From: an uncultured Paludibaculum sp.
GTDB taxonomy: Bacteria; Acidobacteriota; Terriglobia; Bryobacterales; Bryobacteraceae
Reading direction: 5' to 3'
Assembly: GCF_963665245.1 (NCBI RefSeq)
Contig: NZ_OY762267.1
Coordinates: 1,922,001 to 1,986,000, forward strand
DNA: 64,000 nucleotides
The position numbers and the translations under genes are program-made. The notes beneath the pieces were generated by a model, which did not search any database, had not been told where the DNA came from, and was given only the letters and a program-made list of their open reading frames with translations. Every line of letters starts with the position of its first letter. Positions within the stretch are counted from its first letter, which is position 1. Shown here piece by piece: positions 1 to 8,266 of the stretch.

Positions 1-403
1 TGGAGCCGGTCGGCGAAGTGACGGGAGAATAGGCCGAGGTCATGATCGCGCCGCCCAGGTGGGAGCCAGAGGCGTACGTCGTGAACGCGCCGAGGACCAC
101 ACGGCCCCCGCCATCGACATAAGCGGCCAAATTGTCACCTAACAGGGTGCTGTTCGAATAGGTCGAATTGGTCCAGGTGAACACCCCTTTGTAGGCCTGC
201 AATTCTGTCACTGTCGGAGTACCGGCGGAGGCGTCGTAATAGTCTACGGCCTCGCCCAGAAACCCCGCCACCAGCGACCGAAATGCGGCGTTATCAGGAT
301 CGGACGGCATGATGAGGTATGCCGCTTCCGTGCGCGCTGGTAGGGCGACGCTCATCAGGGACAGGGCGGCGATTGCCGTTACGGAACTCTTCCACTGAAT
401 CAT
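1..403 (-). CDS. Secreted protein of unknown function (C-terminus beyond window)
   Basis: About 134 codons are visible, reading leftward and open to the window edge. The start ATG at 403 follows a strong ribosome binding site (GGAGGAGG at about 410-417). The first ~27 residues form a signal peptide (Lys-containing start, hydrophobic stretch, Ala-x-Ala-like end). The mature part begins with a run resembling the class I glutamine amidotransferase-like fold (LIMPSD, then VDGGGRVVLGAF near residue 95), as seen in secreted proteins of unknown role in acidobacteria. A PEP-CTERM anchor would lie outside the window and cannot be checked. The exact function is unknown. Confidence 0.7.
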   Translation of the reverse strand, partial: MIQWKSSVTAIAALSLMSVALPARTEAAYLIMPSDPDNAAFRSLVAGFLGEAVDYYDASAGTPTVTELQAYKGVFTWTNSTYSNSTLLGDNLAAYVDGGGRVVLGAFTTYASGSHLGGAIMTSAYSPVTSPTGS

Positions 404-459
404 CGAGATCCTCCTCCAGACGAATACAGCTTCGTGATCACAGAACTGGCGTAGCTTAC

Positions 460-480
460 TTGACAAAACTATCATAGTTT
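460..480 (+). promoter_or_regulatory. TTGACA hexamer abutting the palindrome AAACTATCATAGTTT
   Basis: A perfect -35-like TTGACA lies at 460-465. It is followed at once by AAACTA-TCA-TAGTTT (466-480), a perfect 6-bp inverted repeat with a 3-base spacer. The right arm runs into GTTTACTG (477-484), an octamer also found twice in the epimerase/dehydrogenase promoter region near 8.07 and 8.23 kb. A repressor site is plausible. Which gene it serves is uncertain, since it is closer to the leftward secreted gene than to the LacI gene. Confidence 0.45.
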
Positions 481-810
481 ACTGCTCCAGATCCCAACCC
501 GGCCCATCTCTCTATGTCTCAAGATGATACGGATATCGCTCGCCGCACAGCCGCGGTAGGGCACCCATCAAGACGGAAGTGTACGCCCGGCAAGATTCCG
601 AATGGAAATTGGAGGCAGGAGGAGCGAGCCGAGATGTGCCGCGCCGATGGAACGGAATTGTGTTGGGGCGCCGCCGAGTCGAGTTGTTCGCGTCGTATGT
701 CGAGTCCCACTTCCCCACCCCGCACGGATGGGCGGCACGGTGAACCATGCCCGGACACCACGCAAGCAGTTCCTTCCTGACGATGGACAGCCCTTTCGCC
801 CTCGCGATGG

Positions 811-816
811 GATAAT
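811..816 (+). promoter_or_regulatory. Possible -10 element for a near-leaderless LacI transcript
   Basis: GATAAT ends six bases before the ATG at 823, and no Shine-Dalgarno sequence precedes that ATG. If the hexamer is a -10 box, transcription would begin at or next to the start codon, giving a leaderless mRNA. No good -35 lies at the right distance, so this is tentative. Confidence 0.25.
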
Positions 817-822
817 CCGTGT

Positions 823-1848
823 ATGGCAGTACGACTCAAGGATATCGCGCGCGACCTCGGGGTGAGCGTCGTCACGGTGTCCAAGGTACTTCGGAACCAC
901 TCCGATATCAGCGATGAGACCCGCGAGCGCGTGTTGAAGCGGATGAAGGAGCTGGACTACCGCCCGAATCTTGCCGCCCGGGCGCTGGTCACGGGAAGGA
1001 GCTTTTCCGTAGGTCTGGTGGTACCCGATCTGGTGCATCCGTTCTTCGCGGAGGTCGCCAAGGGCCTCTCCAAGGTCCTGCGCAAGAAGGGCTACAGTCT
1101 GCTGATTGCCAGTTCGGAGGAGGACGCCGAGCTCGAAAAGCAGGAACTCGACATGATGCTGGCTCGCCGGGTGGACGCCCTGGTCGTCGCCTCGGCGCAG
1201 TGGACCGTGGAGAGTTTCCGCCGGATCGAGGAGCAGAAGACTCCCTACGTACTCATCGATCGTCAATTCGCCGGCCTGGCCGCGAACTTTGTTGGCGTCG
1301 ACGATGAAGCGGTGGGCGCGCTGGCCACATCGCATCTGGTGGAGCAGGGGTGCCGACGGATCGCGCACATCCGGGGTCCGGAGTTAAGTACGGGGCTCGG
1401 ACGTCTGGAGGGCTATCGGCAGGCACTGGCCAAGCACGGACTGGGGCCTTTGCCGGGGTACGTTGTGATGGGGCGGTCGGTCGATAATCTGAGCGATACG
1501 AGCGGGCACGAAGCGATGATGCGACTGCTGGCGCTGAAGCCTCGACCGGACGGAGTTTTCTGCTACAACGATCCGACAGCGATGGGCGCGATGAAAGCGA
1601 TTCTGGAGAGCGGGCTACGAGTGCCGGAGGACGTTGCGGTGATTGGCGCGGGCAACGTCAACTACGCAGGACTGCTGCGAGTGCCTCTATCCAGCATCGA
1701 TCAGCATAGTGGCAGCATCGGCGAGCGGGCCGGCAAGCTGGCACTGAGCCTGGTGGAGTCGAAGGCGGTAGTGCGGCCGCGGACGGTGTTGCTGGATCCG
1801 GGTATTGTGGTTCGGGCATCGAGCGCCCGGAGCGCTCAGGGGACGTAG
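823..1848 (+). CDS. LacI-family transcriptional regulator
   Basis: 341 residues, the usual size for LacI/GalR repressors. The N-terminus has the LacI helix-turn-helix and hinge (LKDIARDLGVSVVTVSKVL, residues 5-23, then YRPNLAARAL near 46-55). A periplasmic-binding-like sugar domain follows (GLVVPDLVHPFF, LIDRQFAG, later HLVEQGCRRIAHIRGP and YNDPTAMGAMKAI). Such proteins bind palindromic operators and release them on binding a sugar. The gene converges on manA and overlaps its end by 13 bases. Its place at the tail of the nucleotide-sugar operon suggests control of that operon and the divergent fucosidase genes; this is inference. The ligand is not identifiable. Confidence 0.93.
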   Translation: MAVRLKDIARDLGVSVVTVSKVLRNHSDISDETRERVLKRMKELDYRPNLAARALVTGRSFSVGLVVPDLVHPFFAEVAKGLSKVLRKKGYSLLIASSEEDAELEKQELDMMLARRVDALVVASAQWTVESFRRIEEQKTPYVLIDRQFAGLAANFVGVDDEAVGALATSHLVEQGCRRIAHIRGPELSTGLGRLEGYRQALAKHGLGPLPGYVVMGRSVDNLSDTSGHEAMMRLLALKPRPDGVFCYNDPTAMGAMKAILESGLRVPEDVAVIGAGNVNYAGLLRVPLSSIDQHSGSIGERAGKLALSLVESKAVVRPRTVLLDPGIVVRASSARSAQGT

Positions 1849-2648
1849 GTTCGCAGGACGCGCATGCCTGCGCCACTTTCCATGGGAAATGGTTCGGTGC
1901 CCGCGGGGAGATAGAAGCCGTCTCCCGCCTTCACGTTCGTGTCGCCAAGGCGTCCCTGGCCTTGCACGACGATGAGGGCTTGCCAGCGGGTGGGGTCAGG
2001 CTGGTAGGTCTTCGAAGATCCAACCGTCAGGGCGTCCACCGCGAAGTACTGGCACTCGGCGAGCCGTTCTTCGCCAGGCGCCAATGGCTTGGGCGGACGG
2101 ATGCCCGGGTGCGGTTCGAGCGAGGAGACATCCATGGCCTTGTCGAGGTGCAGTTCCCGTGGTCGCCCGTAGTCGTACAGGCGGTAAGTGATGTCGGACT
2201 GCTGTTGGACTTCGCACACGACGACGCCGGCGCCGATGGCATGGATGGTGCCGGCGGGGATGAAGACGGTGTCGCCGGGTTTCACAGGCACCCAGTTGAG
2301 CAGGGATTCGATTTCTCCGCTGAGAGACGTTTCGCGCAGGCGTTGCGGCGTGATGCGTTCCGTCAGACCGCAGGCCAGGGCCGCGCCGGGCTCGGCACGC
2401 AGGACGTGCCACATCTCGGTCTTACCCCGGCCATTCTCATGTTTCGCGGCGTAGACGTCGTCCGGATGGACCTGCACCGAGAGGTGCTCGGACGTGAAGA
2501 TCAGCTTTATCAGCAGGGGCAGCGGCTCGCCCTCGGTGCCGAACCAGACCTCACCGATCTTGCGGCCGCCAGATTCGTACCAGGGCGCCAAGTCAGGCGT
2601 CCCCCAGACTTTCTCGAAAAACGTGCGCGACATTGCCACGGGTTTCAT
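1836..2648 (-). CDS. manA: Mannose-6-phosphate isomerase, class I
   Basis: 270 residues, matching the short bacterial form of type I phosphomannose isomerase, a cytoplasmic zinc cupin interconverting fructose-6-phosphate and mannose-6-phosphate. Zinc ligands are visible in LSVQVHPDD (about 56-64), KTEMWHVL (76-83) and FIPAGTIHAIG (about 128-138); the conserved YRLYDYGR segment follows. The start ATG overlaps the manC stop by four bases (ATGA), so translation is probably coupled. It is the last gene of the epimerase-fkp-manC-manA operon and feeds it from glycolysis. A phosphomannomutase, needed to link it to ManC, is not in the window. Confidence 0.93.
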   Translation of the reverse strand: MKPVAMSRTFFEKVWGTPDLAPWYESGGRKIGEVWFGTEGEPLPLLIKLIFTSEHLSVQVHPDDVYAAKHENGRGKTEMWHVLRAEPGAALACGLTERITPQRLRETSLSGEIESLLNWVPVKPGDTVFIPAGTIHAIGAGVVVCEVQQQSDITYRLYDYGRPRELHLDKAMDVSSLEPHPGIRPPKPLAPGEERLAECQYFAVDALTVGSSKTYQPDPTRWQALIVVQGQGRLGDTNVKAGDGFYLPAGTEPFPMESGAGMRVLRTYVP

Positions 2649-3736
2649 AGGTACTCAGCTCCAAAGCGCTCACCCAGGAGCGCGTGTAATTTCTTGATGT
2701 CTTCCGCCCGGTCTTTGCGGCAGACCATGGTGGCGTCGGGGGTATGGATGACGATGAGATCCTCGCAACCCACCGCGGCCAGGAGGTGACCGGGGTCGCT
2801 CGATGCCAGGAGATTGCCGGACGCATCGAGCGTGATGCTCTTCGCGGCCAGAGCGTTGCCGTGGTCGTCCCTCTCGCAGGTTTCGGCAAAGCTTGGCCAA
2901 CTACCCACGTCCAGCCATTGCAGGGGCATGGGTACCGCAGCCACCTGCATGGAGTCGTCTCGGGAAGCGGGCTCCATCACGGCGTAGTCGATGCTGATCT
3001 TCTTCAACTGCGGGTAAAGGCGATCGAGGGTTTCCAGGCGGCCGGGGCCGTTCCAGGCAGCAGCTATCTCCATCAGGGCGGCATGAATCGTGGGTTCGTA
3101 GCGCCGGATGCAATCGAGAAGAGTGTCGGCACGCCAAACAAACATGCCGCTGTTCCAGAGGTAGCGTTCTGGACCGGCGGCCAGGAAGTTGCGCGCAGTC
3201 TCCAGGTCTGGTTTTTCCTGGAAGCGAACCACACGGCGGGCTGAGCCACTGAGGGGCTCGCCCAATTGGAGATAGCCGTAGCCGGTGGCCGCGTTGACGG
3301 GGGCGATGCCGAAGGTGGCCAGCGTGTTGGGGTTGGATTCGACCAGGTCGAAGGCTTCACCGACAATGCGGCGGAACTCGTCCTGGGGCTCGATGAGATG
3401 GTCAGCGGTGAAGACGGCAATGACCGCGTTTGGATCCGACTGCGCGATCACCGCCGCGCTGAAGCCCACGGCGTTCAGTGTGTCGCGGCCCATGGGCTCG
3501 CCCAGAAACTGCTCACTGGACCAGCCCGGCAGCCCGGCCAGGATCAACGCCCGCTGTTTCTCAGCGGCGCAAATGTAGCGGTTGGCTGCCGGAACCAGCC
3601 CTTCCAGTCGGTCGGCGGCGACCTGCAGCAAGCTGCGGCCCCCGAGGAAAGGAATCAGCTGTTTCGGTTGCCGCGCCCGGCTCATAGGCCAAAGGCGTAC
3701 GCCGGATCCGCCGGCGAGAATCATCGCATATCGCAT
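2645..3736 (-). CDS. manC: Mannose-1-phosphate guanylyltransferase
   Basis: 363 residues, the length of the single-domain GDP-mannose pyrophosphorylase that lacks the C-terminal isomerase domain of long ManC/AlgA proteins; here the isomerase is the separate downstream gene. The nucleotide-binding signature LAGGSGVRLWPMSR is at residues 7-20, with PKQL shortly after. VRFQEKPD and LWNSGMFVW lie mid-protein, and the C-terminal ALLGERFGAEYL is typical. It makes GDP-mannose from mannose-1-phosphate and GTP. It lies 27 bases after fkp with no obvious ribosome binding site and overlaps manA by ATGA. GDP-mannose is the substrate of the epimerase encoded first in the operon. Confidence 0.94.
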   Translation of the reverse strand: MRYAMILAGGSGVRLWPMSRARQPKQLIPFLGGRSLLQVAADRLEGLVPAANRYICAAEKQRALILAGLPGWSSEQFLGEPMGRDTLNAVGFSAAVIAQSDPNAVIAVFTADHLIEPQDEFRRIVGEAFDLVESNPNTLATFGIAPVNAATGYGYLQLGEPLSGSARRVVRFQEKPDLETARNFLAAGPERYLWNSGMFVWRADTLLDCIRRYEPTIHAALMEIAAAWNGPGRLETLDRLYPQLKKISIDYAVMEPASRDDSMQVAAVPMPLQWLDVGSWPSFAETCERDDHGNALAAKSITLDASGNLLASSDPGHLLAAVGCEDLIVIHTPDATMVCRKDRAEDIKKLHALLGERFGAEYL

Positions 3737-3763
3737 GAAAGGTAGAGGTCCCTCAAGAAAATG

Positions 3764-6700
3764 CTAGCAGGTGGTGACCTCAAGACCGGCGTGATTGATC
3801 TCGAAGTCGAAGAAGCGGGAGCGGTCGTTCAGAGGTTCGCGCTCCAGAATCTCCCGGACCTGCGCGGCGTGCGCTGGCGACTTGCAGATCATCAGCAGGA
3901 ATCCGCCGCTACCCGCACCGGAGATCCGCATACCGTGGACGTAGGGCCGCACCTTGTTGAGCAGGTCTTCGATGGGGCCATTGGTCACGGTGCCGCAGAG
4001 CCGCTTCTGCAGCTCCCAGGCGGCATTGACCAGAGCGCCGAAGGCTTTCGCGTCCTTGCGCGAGAGGACGTCGGCGATCTGACGGGCCACCAGGTGCTCC
4101 TCGGCGAGAGCCTGCAGGGTGGCGCGGTCGCGGTCGAGATAGCCGCCGACGATCTGCTCCAGAATGTTCTTGGCGATACGGGTCATGCCGGTGTAGTAGA
4201 GCAGCGTTGAGCCACCGTTCGCCTTTGGGTCGATGATATCGCTGGGCACGTAGTGGATCCGGGCGGCGGGAATCAAGCCCGGAGTCGTGCTGGTGATCTT
4301 CGCGCCACCCACGCCGCCACCGGCCTGATCCTGCCAGCCGCCGCCGGTAGTGAGCGCCTGCTCCAGGCGCAGAACGTCGTGGAACAGCATGCGTTGATCG
4401 AGAGGCCGCCCCATCAGACGGTTCACGACCGCCAGAATCACCGCACCCAGAATGCTGGATGTGCCCAAGCCGCTGCCCTTGGGGATGCCGACAAGAGTGG
4501 TCATCTCGATGCCGCCGCCAAACTCGGCCAGCATCTGGCGCAAGGTGAAGCCGGCCGGCCAGTCGGCCGCTTCGTGCGAGAAGCCGGAGATGGCCAGAGC
4601 TGCTTTGGAGAGAGCGAAGCGGTCGCCCGGCCTGCGGTAGTCGACCAGTTCAGAGAGTTCGGTGATCTCCAGACGGCGTCCACCATCGATCGAGTTGAGC
4701 CGGATCACCGGCTCGTCCACCAGCCGGCAGTAGCAATGGATGGGCGGCTGCCCGTTAAGGTTCACGGCGACGTTAGCCACATCTCCGCCGCATTCCAGGG
4801 TGTAAGGCGGCGTATCGGTCCAGCCTCCGCCCAGTTCGATGCGGGCGGGGCCGCGCCCCCAGATGGTTTCGTCCGGCCGCAGGGCATTCCTGGGCCGCCC
4901 GCCGGCGCGTAGGGAACTCGTCAGGATGATCTCGTGCATCTGGCGGAAGGCGCAGGCCCGGAGCCGCGCACACCAGTCGCCGACGGCGCATCCGTCGTCC
5001 AGGGAGATTCCGGTGGAAGCCATCCATGCGGCCACGTCAGTTCGCAGCAGGCCGCGCAGGCCCGGCAGGACGGTGTCGACGCATGCACCCGGCGCCGCCA
5101 GGCGTTCGACGGCGGAACCCAGGGTGTGTAGGATGCGGCCCGGCGCCAGGTGCTCCAAACGGGGCTTGCCCGTTCCCAGCTTGCGCGCGAACGCCAACGC
5201 CAGGACTTCGTGGGCGAGCGCCGCGCGGTCGGCACTCTGCTGAAAGGTGACAGCCAGGTCGGCCGCCGAGAACGCACTCTTCGGGCGGAAGAGATGGCTG
5301 AGGGAGGAGCGAACCTGCGTGGCGCGGATCTGCGCACGCCGGCCATGGAAGGCGTCCTGATCGGCGAGCAGCGCAACTTCCTCGGCACTGTAACGGTCGG
5401 CGGCGGCGAAGGCGCTCAACTGCTCGTCGGAGGCGCGATCGACGTCGAAGATCCAGAGCCAGCGCTGGTAATCCTGTTCCGCTTCGGCTGGAAAGACGCG
5501 GGCGTTCCACAGGCTGCGGTCGGACTCCGGGACACTGGCGTCCCACACGTCCTCGGGAGTCAGGCCCGCGGCCTCGAGCCAGCGGAGCATTGGCCGACCG
5601 CAGAAGAGTCCGCCTTTGCCCGCAGGTTTCTTGAACTCGTCATCGACACCGTAGCAACGGATGAACCAGACCTTTCCGCCCTGGCGGTCAATGCCGCGCA
5701 GGACGTCGATGCAGGCACCGCGCAGCAGCGTGAGAGGAGCCGTCACATCAAGGCCCGCCGCCACGTTGCGGCCTTCCAGGACGAACGGGGCGCGCACGTC
5801 GCAGCTTTCCACCCAGGCTTCCGCTCCGCTAATCGAGCCATTATCCGCGGTGTGCGAGTTCAGAGCCAGGCAGGTCACACCGGGCGGGACCACCCGATCT
5901 TCCGTGCCCAGTGTGATGCCACTGCTGATGATCTCTCGTGTCGACCCAAAGTGGAGGAAGACACAACCGGGCAGAAGTTGGATATGGAAGGGCACGGCGC
6001 GCAAGGCCGGGTAGAGCGAGGTCAATTGCTCGTCGGACCAGGCGGAGCCGCTGGATCGCGCCGATCGCAGATAGTGATCGAGCGTGGTCTCGGTGCCCAT
6101 GGCACAACAGATCTCACGGTAGAGATCGACGCCACGCTCGAGCATGGCCGAGCGCACTTCGTTCGTCCACACCAGTTGGCCGGCGGAGTCCAGCTCCACC
6201 GGAAATGCTCGCAAGAGAGCAGCCGACGCGGCGGCGTCGAAGTTCATCACGCCCACGTCGAGGATGGCCTGGTTCGATTCGTTGAGCAGTCCCATCGCAC
6301 GCTGTTCGGCGACGGAGGGCTTCTGCAGGTAAAGCTTGATCTGGTCGTCGTCGCCTGTCTGGAAGACGCCATGCAGAGCGGCTTCCTCGACAGGGCAGTA
6401 GCAGCCCAGTGCCGTGAGGCCGGGTTTGGCGAACTCCACACCCGATGCGTCGAAGAGAATAAGGGCGTCGCCGGAGGTGACCAGGAGTTGTCCTTCGCCC
6501 GGCAGGCCAGGCGGCATGTCCAGGAAGGCGGGCGTCAAGCGGTCGAAGAGAGTCCGTCCGTGGGCACTTTCGCTCTCTCCGGGCACGGGCACGAAGATCT
6601 TGCCGCATGGGCCGTAGGCGGGCAAGCGGCGCGAATCGCCGCCGGCATGCACGATGAGGATGCGCAGGCTCCGCAAAATGCGCTCGGCTCCGCCACCAGC

Positions 6701-6940
6701 CAGGGCACCGGGGGGCAGGTTACGGGCCTCGCGGTTGAGCACTTCGAGCAGGCACTGTAGAGTGCTGCCACCGCTGCCGATGCGCCGCCCTTCGAGATCG
6801 GCCACCACCAGCGTCTGGCGGACGCGAGCCAGGTGGCCCGTCTGGCGGCGCAGTTCTAATTGCGATTCGTAGGCACTCGCCTGCCGCTCGTTCGATGCGG
6901 TAAGGATCAGGTAGTCCCAGGCTTCCGGCATCCTGGTCAT
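3764..6940 (-). CDS. fkp: Bifunctional L-fucokinase / L-fucose-1-phosphate guanylyltransferase
   Basis: 1058 residues, comparable to Bacteroides Fkp and plant FKGP, which phosphorylate L-fucose and then form GDP-L-fucose. The N-terminal half is the fucose pyrophosphorylase domain: GSGGSTLQCLLEVL near residue 57 and HAGGDSRRLPAYGPCGK near 100. The C-terminal part is a GHMP kinase: GPARIELGGGWTDTPPYTLE near 695, the ATP loop PKGSGLGTSSILG near 820, and ISGAGSGGFLL near 1010. The start ATG follows GGGAG by eight bases. It is second in the operon, 30 bases after the epimerase. Fkp enzymes are known to tolerate L-galactose, so the substrate could be L-fucose, L-galactose or both. Outside Bacteroidota this fusion is less usual. 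Confidence 0.93.
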   Translation of the reverse strand: MTRMPEAWDYLILTASNERQASAYESQLELRRQTGHLARVRQTLVVADLEGRRIGSGGSTLQCLLEVLNREARNLPPGALAGGGAERILRSLRILIVHAGGDSRRLPAYGPCGKIFVPVPGESESAHGRTLFDRLTPAFLDMPPGLPGEGQLLVTSGDALILFDASGVEFAKPGLTALGCYCPVEEAALHGVFQTGDDDQIKLYLQKPSVAEQRAMGLLNESNQAILDVGVMNFDAAASAALLRAFPVELDSAGQLVWTNEVRSAMLERGVDLYREICCAMGTETTLDHYLRSARSSGSAWSDEQLTSLYPALRAVPFHIQLLPGCVFLHFGSTREIISSGITLGTEDRVVPPGVTCLALNSHTADNGSISGAEAWVESCDVRAPFVLEGRNVAAGLDVTAPLTLLRGACIDVLRGIDRQGGKVWFIRCYGVDDEFKKPAGKGGLFCGRPMLRWLEAAGLTPEDVWDASVPESDRSLWNARVFPAEAEQDYQRWLWIFDVDRASDEQLSAFAAADRYSAEEVALLADQDAFHGRRAQIRATQVRSSLSHLFRPKSAFSAADLAVTFQQSADRAALAHEVLALAFARKLGTGKPRLEHLAPGRILHTLGSAVERLAAPGACVDTVLPGLRGLLRTDVAAWMASTGISLDDGCAVGDWCARLRACAFRQMHEIILTSSLRAGGRPRNALRPDETIWGRGPARIELGGGWTDTPPYTLECGGDVANVAVNLNGQPPIHCYCRLVDEPVIRLNSIDGGRRLEITELSELVDYRRPGDRFALSKAALAISGFSHEAADWPAGFTLRQMLAEFGGGIEMTTLVGIPKGSGLGTSSILGAVILAVVNRLMGRPLDQRMLFHDVLRLEQALTTGGGWQDQAGGGVGGAKITSTTPGLIPAARIHYVPSDIIDPKANGGSTLLYYTGMTRIAKNILEQIVGGYLDRDRATLQALAEEHLVARQIADVLSRKDAKAFGALVNAAWELQKRLCGTVTNGPIEDLLNKVRPYVHGMRISGAGSGGFLLMICKSPAHAAQVREILEREPLNDRSRFFDFEINHAGLEVTTC

Positions 6941-6970
6941 CAGGAGTACTCCCAGCGGAGGAAACGTCAG

Positions 6971-7984
6971 TTACGCGAGGTTCACAACGGAGGCACGCAC
7001 ATCGCCCGCGGCCCGCGCCACGTATTGGTCGTGGATCCAGGCGTACGTCTTTTCAAGACCCGCGCGCAACGGAATGCTCGGTTCCCAACCCAGGTATTTC
7101 TGGATCAGCGTGTTCTCGCTATTGCGGCCGTTGACACCCTTGGGCGCACCCAGATCGTAGGTCCGGTTCAGCTTAATACCGCCGATGTCTTCCACCAGGT
7201 CGACCAGTTGGTTGATGCTCACCATCTCGCTCGAACCGAGGTTGATGGGCTCCAGGATGTTGGAGTTCATGATCTTCTGGACACCCAGTACGCAGTCGTC
7301 GATGTACATGAAGCTGCGCGTCTGGTGGCCGGTGCCCCAGATAGTAATGTCGTGCTTGCCGGTCAGCTTGGCCTCGATCACTTTGCGGCAGATCGCCGCC
7401 GGCGCCTTTTCGCGGCCGCCATCCCACGTGCCGTTGGGTCCATAGACGTTATGGAAGCGGGCTACACGCGTGTAGAGGCCGAAATCCTCGGTGAAGTGAC
7501 GGCACATGCGTTCGCTGAACAGCTTTTCCCAACCGTAGCCGTCCTCGGCCAACGCCGGATAGGCGTCTTCTTCCTTCAGCCCGGGGTTGTCGGGATCGCG
7601 CTGTTTATCACCGTTGTAGACGCAGGCCGAGGATGAGTAGAAGTACTTCGCGATCCCAAACTTCCTGGCCGCCTGCAGCATATGTGTGTTGATGAGCACC
7701 GAGAGCATGCACAGGGCCTTGTTGTTCTCGATGAAGCCCATGCCGCCCATATTGGCCGCGAGGTTGAACACCTGGTAGGCGCCCGTGGCGGCGGTCTCAC
7801 AGTTTTCCTTCAGATTCAGGTCGAGCGACAGGTTCTCCACGTCGTCGAACATCTGGTACCACTGCTCGAAGGGCTTGATATCGACGGCGCGAATCTTCTT
7901 GTAGCCTTGGCTCCGCAGGTCCGCAACCAGGCTGCCGCCAATGAAGCCGCCACCGCCCGTTACTACAACCAGTTCGTCTTTCAT
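6971..7984 (-). CDS. GDP-mannose 3,5-epimerase-like NAD-dependent sugar epimerase
   Basis: 337 residues from the ATG at 7984, chosen because GGAGAAAGAT precedes it; a TTG at 7996 would add four residues but has no ribosome binding site. It is an extended SDR: TGGGGFIGG at 9-17 binds NAD, and YGWEK (Tyr150, Lys154) is the YxxxK pair. Segments match plant GME closely: NLAANMGGMGFI, SSSACVY with Cys121, and FHNVYGPNGTWDGGREKAPA with Lys193. In plant GME the corresponding Cys and Lys are the acid/base pair of C3/C5 epimerisation, and both are kept here. The expected product is GDP-L-galactose, possibly also GDP-L-gulose. It is first in the operon with fkp, manC and manA. Confidence 0.88.
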   Translation of the reverse strand: MKDELVVVTGGGGFIGGSLVADLRSQGYKKIRAVDIKPFEQWYQMFDDVENLSLDLNLKENCETAATGAYQVFNLAANMGGMGFIENNKALCMLSVLINTHMLQAARKFGIAKYFYSSSACVYNGDKQRDPDNPGLKEEDAYPALAEDGYGWEKLFSERMCRHFTEDFGLYTRVARFHNVYGPNGTWDGGREKAPAAICRKVIEAKLTGKHDITIWGTGHQTRSFMYIDDCVLGVQKIMNSNILEPINLGSSEMVSINQLVDLVEDIGGIKLNRTYDLGAPKGVNGRNSENTLIQKYLGWEPSIPLRAGLEKTYAWIHDQYVARAAGDVRASVVNLA

Positions 7985-8070
7985 ATCTTTCTCCAATGAG
8001 AGCTTATCAATCCCGGTCAGGACTCACTACGACCGCACATCCAAGGATCTCAGAGTCCCTAACTCCGATC

Positions 8071-8083
8071 CGTTCAGTAAACG
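8071..8083 (-). promoter_or_regulatory. Candidate operator, copy 1 (CGTTTACTGAACG)
   Basis: Read on the minus strand the 13 bases are CGTTTACTGAACG, with CGTT/AACG inverted ends. They overlap an AACGTT palindrome (8080-8085) typical of LacI-family half-site junctions. The site lies just downstream of the -10 box of the epimerase operon, across the predicted transcription start, a repressing position. A close copy occurs at 8230-8243 before the divergent dehydrogenase. Confidence 0.5.
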
Positions 8084-8085
8084 TT

Positions 8086-8114
8086 ATAGTAGCATTCGGC
8101 ACTCGGGCTGTCAA
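8086..8114 (-). promoter_or_regulatory. Promoter of the epimerase-fkp-manC-manA operon
   Basis: On the minus strand a perfect TTGACA (8109-8114) is followed after exactly 17 bases by TACTAT (8086-8091). The expected transcription start near 8079 leaves a leader of about 95 bases before the epimerase ATG. The candidate operator at 8071-8083 covers the start point, so repression there would block initiation. Confidence 0.7.
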
Positions 8115-8229
8115 AGCGTATTTACTTGACTTTCCACCGATAACCGGCAATCATCTGAAGTTAGCGGTAACTTTCCTTCATCCATGCTTCGTTGAACCAC
8201 TCCCGAAGGCTCGTCAACTGATAGAATGC

Positions 8230-8243
8230 CGTTTACTGTAACG
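8230..8243 (+). promoter_or_regulatory. Candidate operator, copy 2 (CGTTTACTGTAACG)
   Basis: The 14 bases share the nine-base core CGTTTACTG and the AACG end with the minus-strand site at 8071-8083, with one extra T. The site lies 23 bases before the ATG of the zinc dehydrogenase. Two like sites on either side of a divergent promoter region suggest one regulator for both arms, most simply the LacI-type protein at the end of the leftward operon. Confidence 0.5.
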
Positions 8244-8266
8244 CTAATCCGACAGGACACAGCAGT

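Larger units (their letters stand above)
404..822. other. Divergent intergenic region without a convincing gene
   Basis: This 419-base gap separates the leftward secreted protein from the rightward LacI-type regulator. Short open frames occur in it (for example 514-780, 88 codons), but they lack a ribosome binding site and family resemblance, and they overlap frames open on the other strand. The recognisable content is a TTGACA-like hexamer and palindrome at 460-480 and a -10-like GATAAT at 811-816. Confidence 0.6.

Noticed and set aside
514..780. 88-codon open frame before the LacI gene
   Set aside because: No ribosome binding site, and its composition is Ser/Arg/Thr-rich without homology; other frames are equally open there.
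5150..6760. 536-codon plus-strand frame inside fkp
   Set aside because: Antisense to a full-length, motif-complete Fkp.
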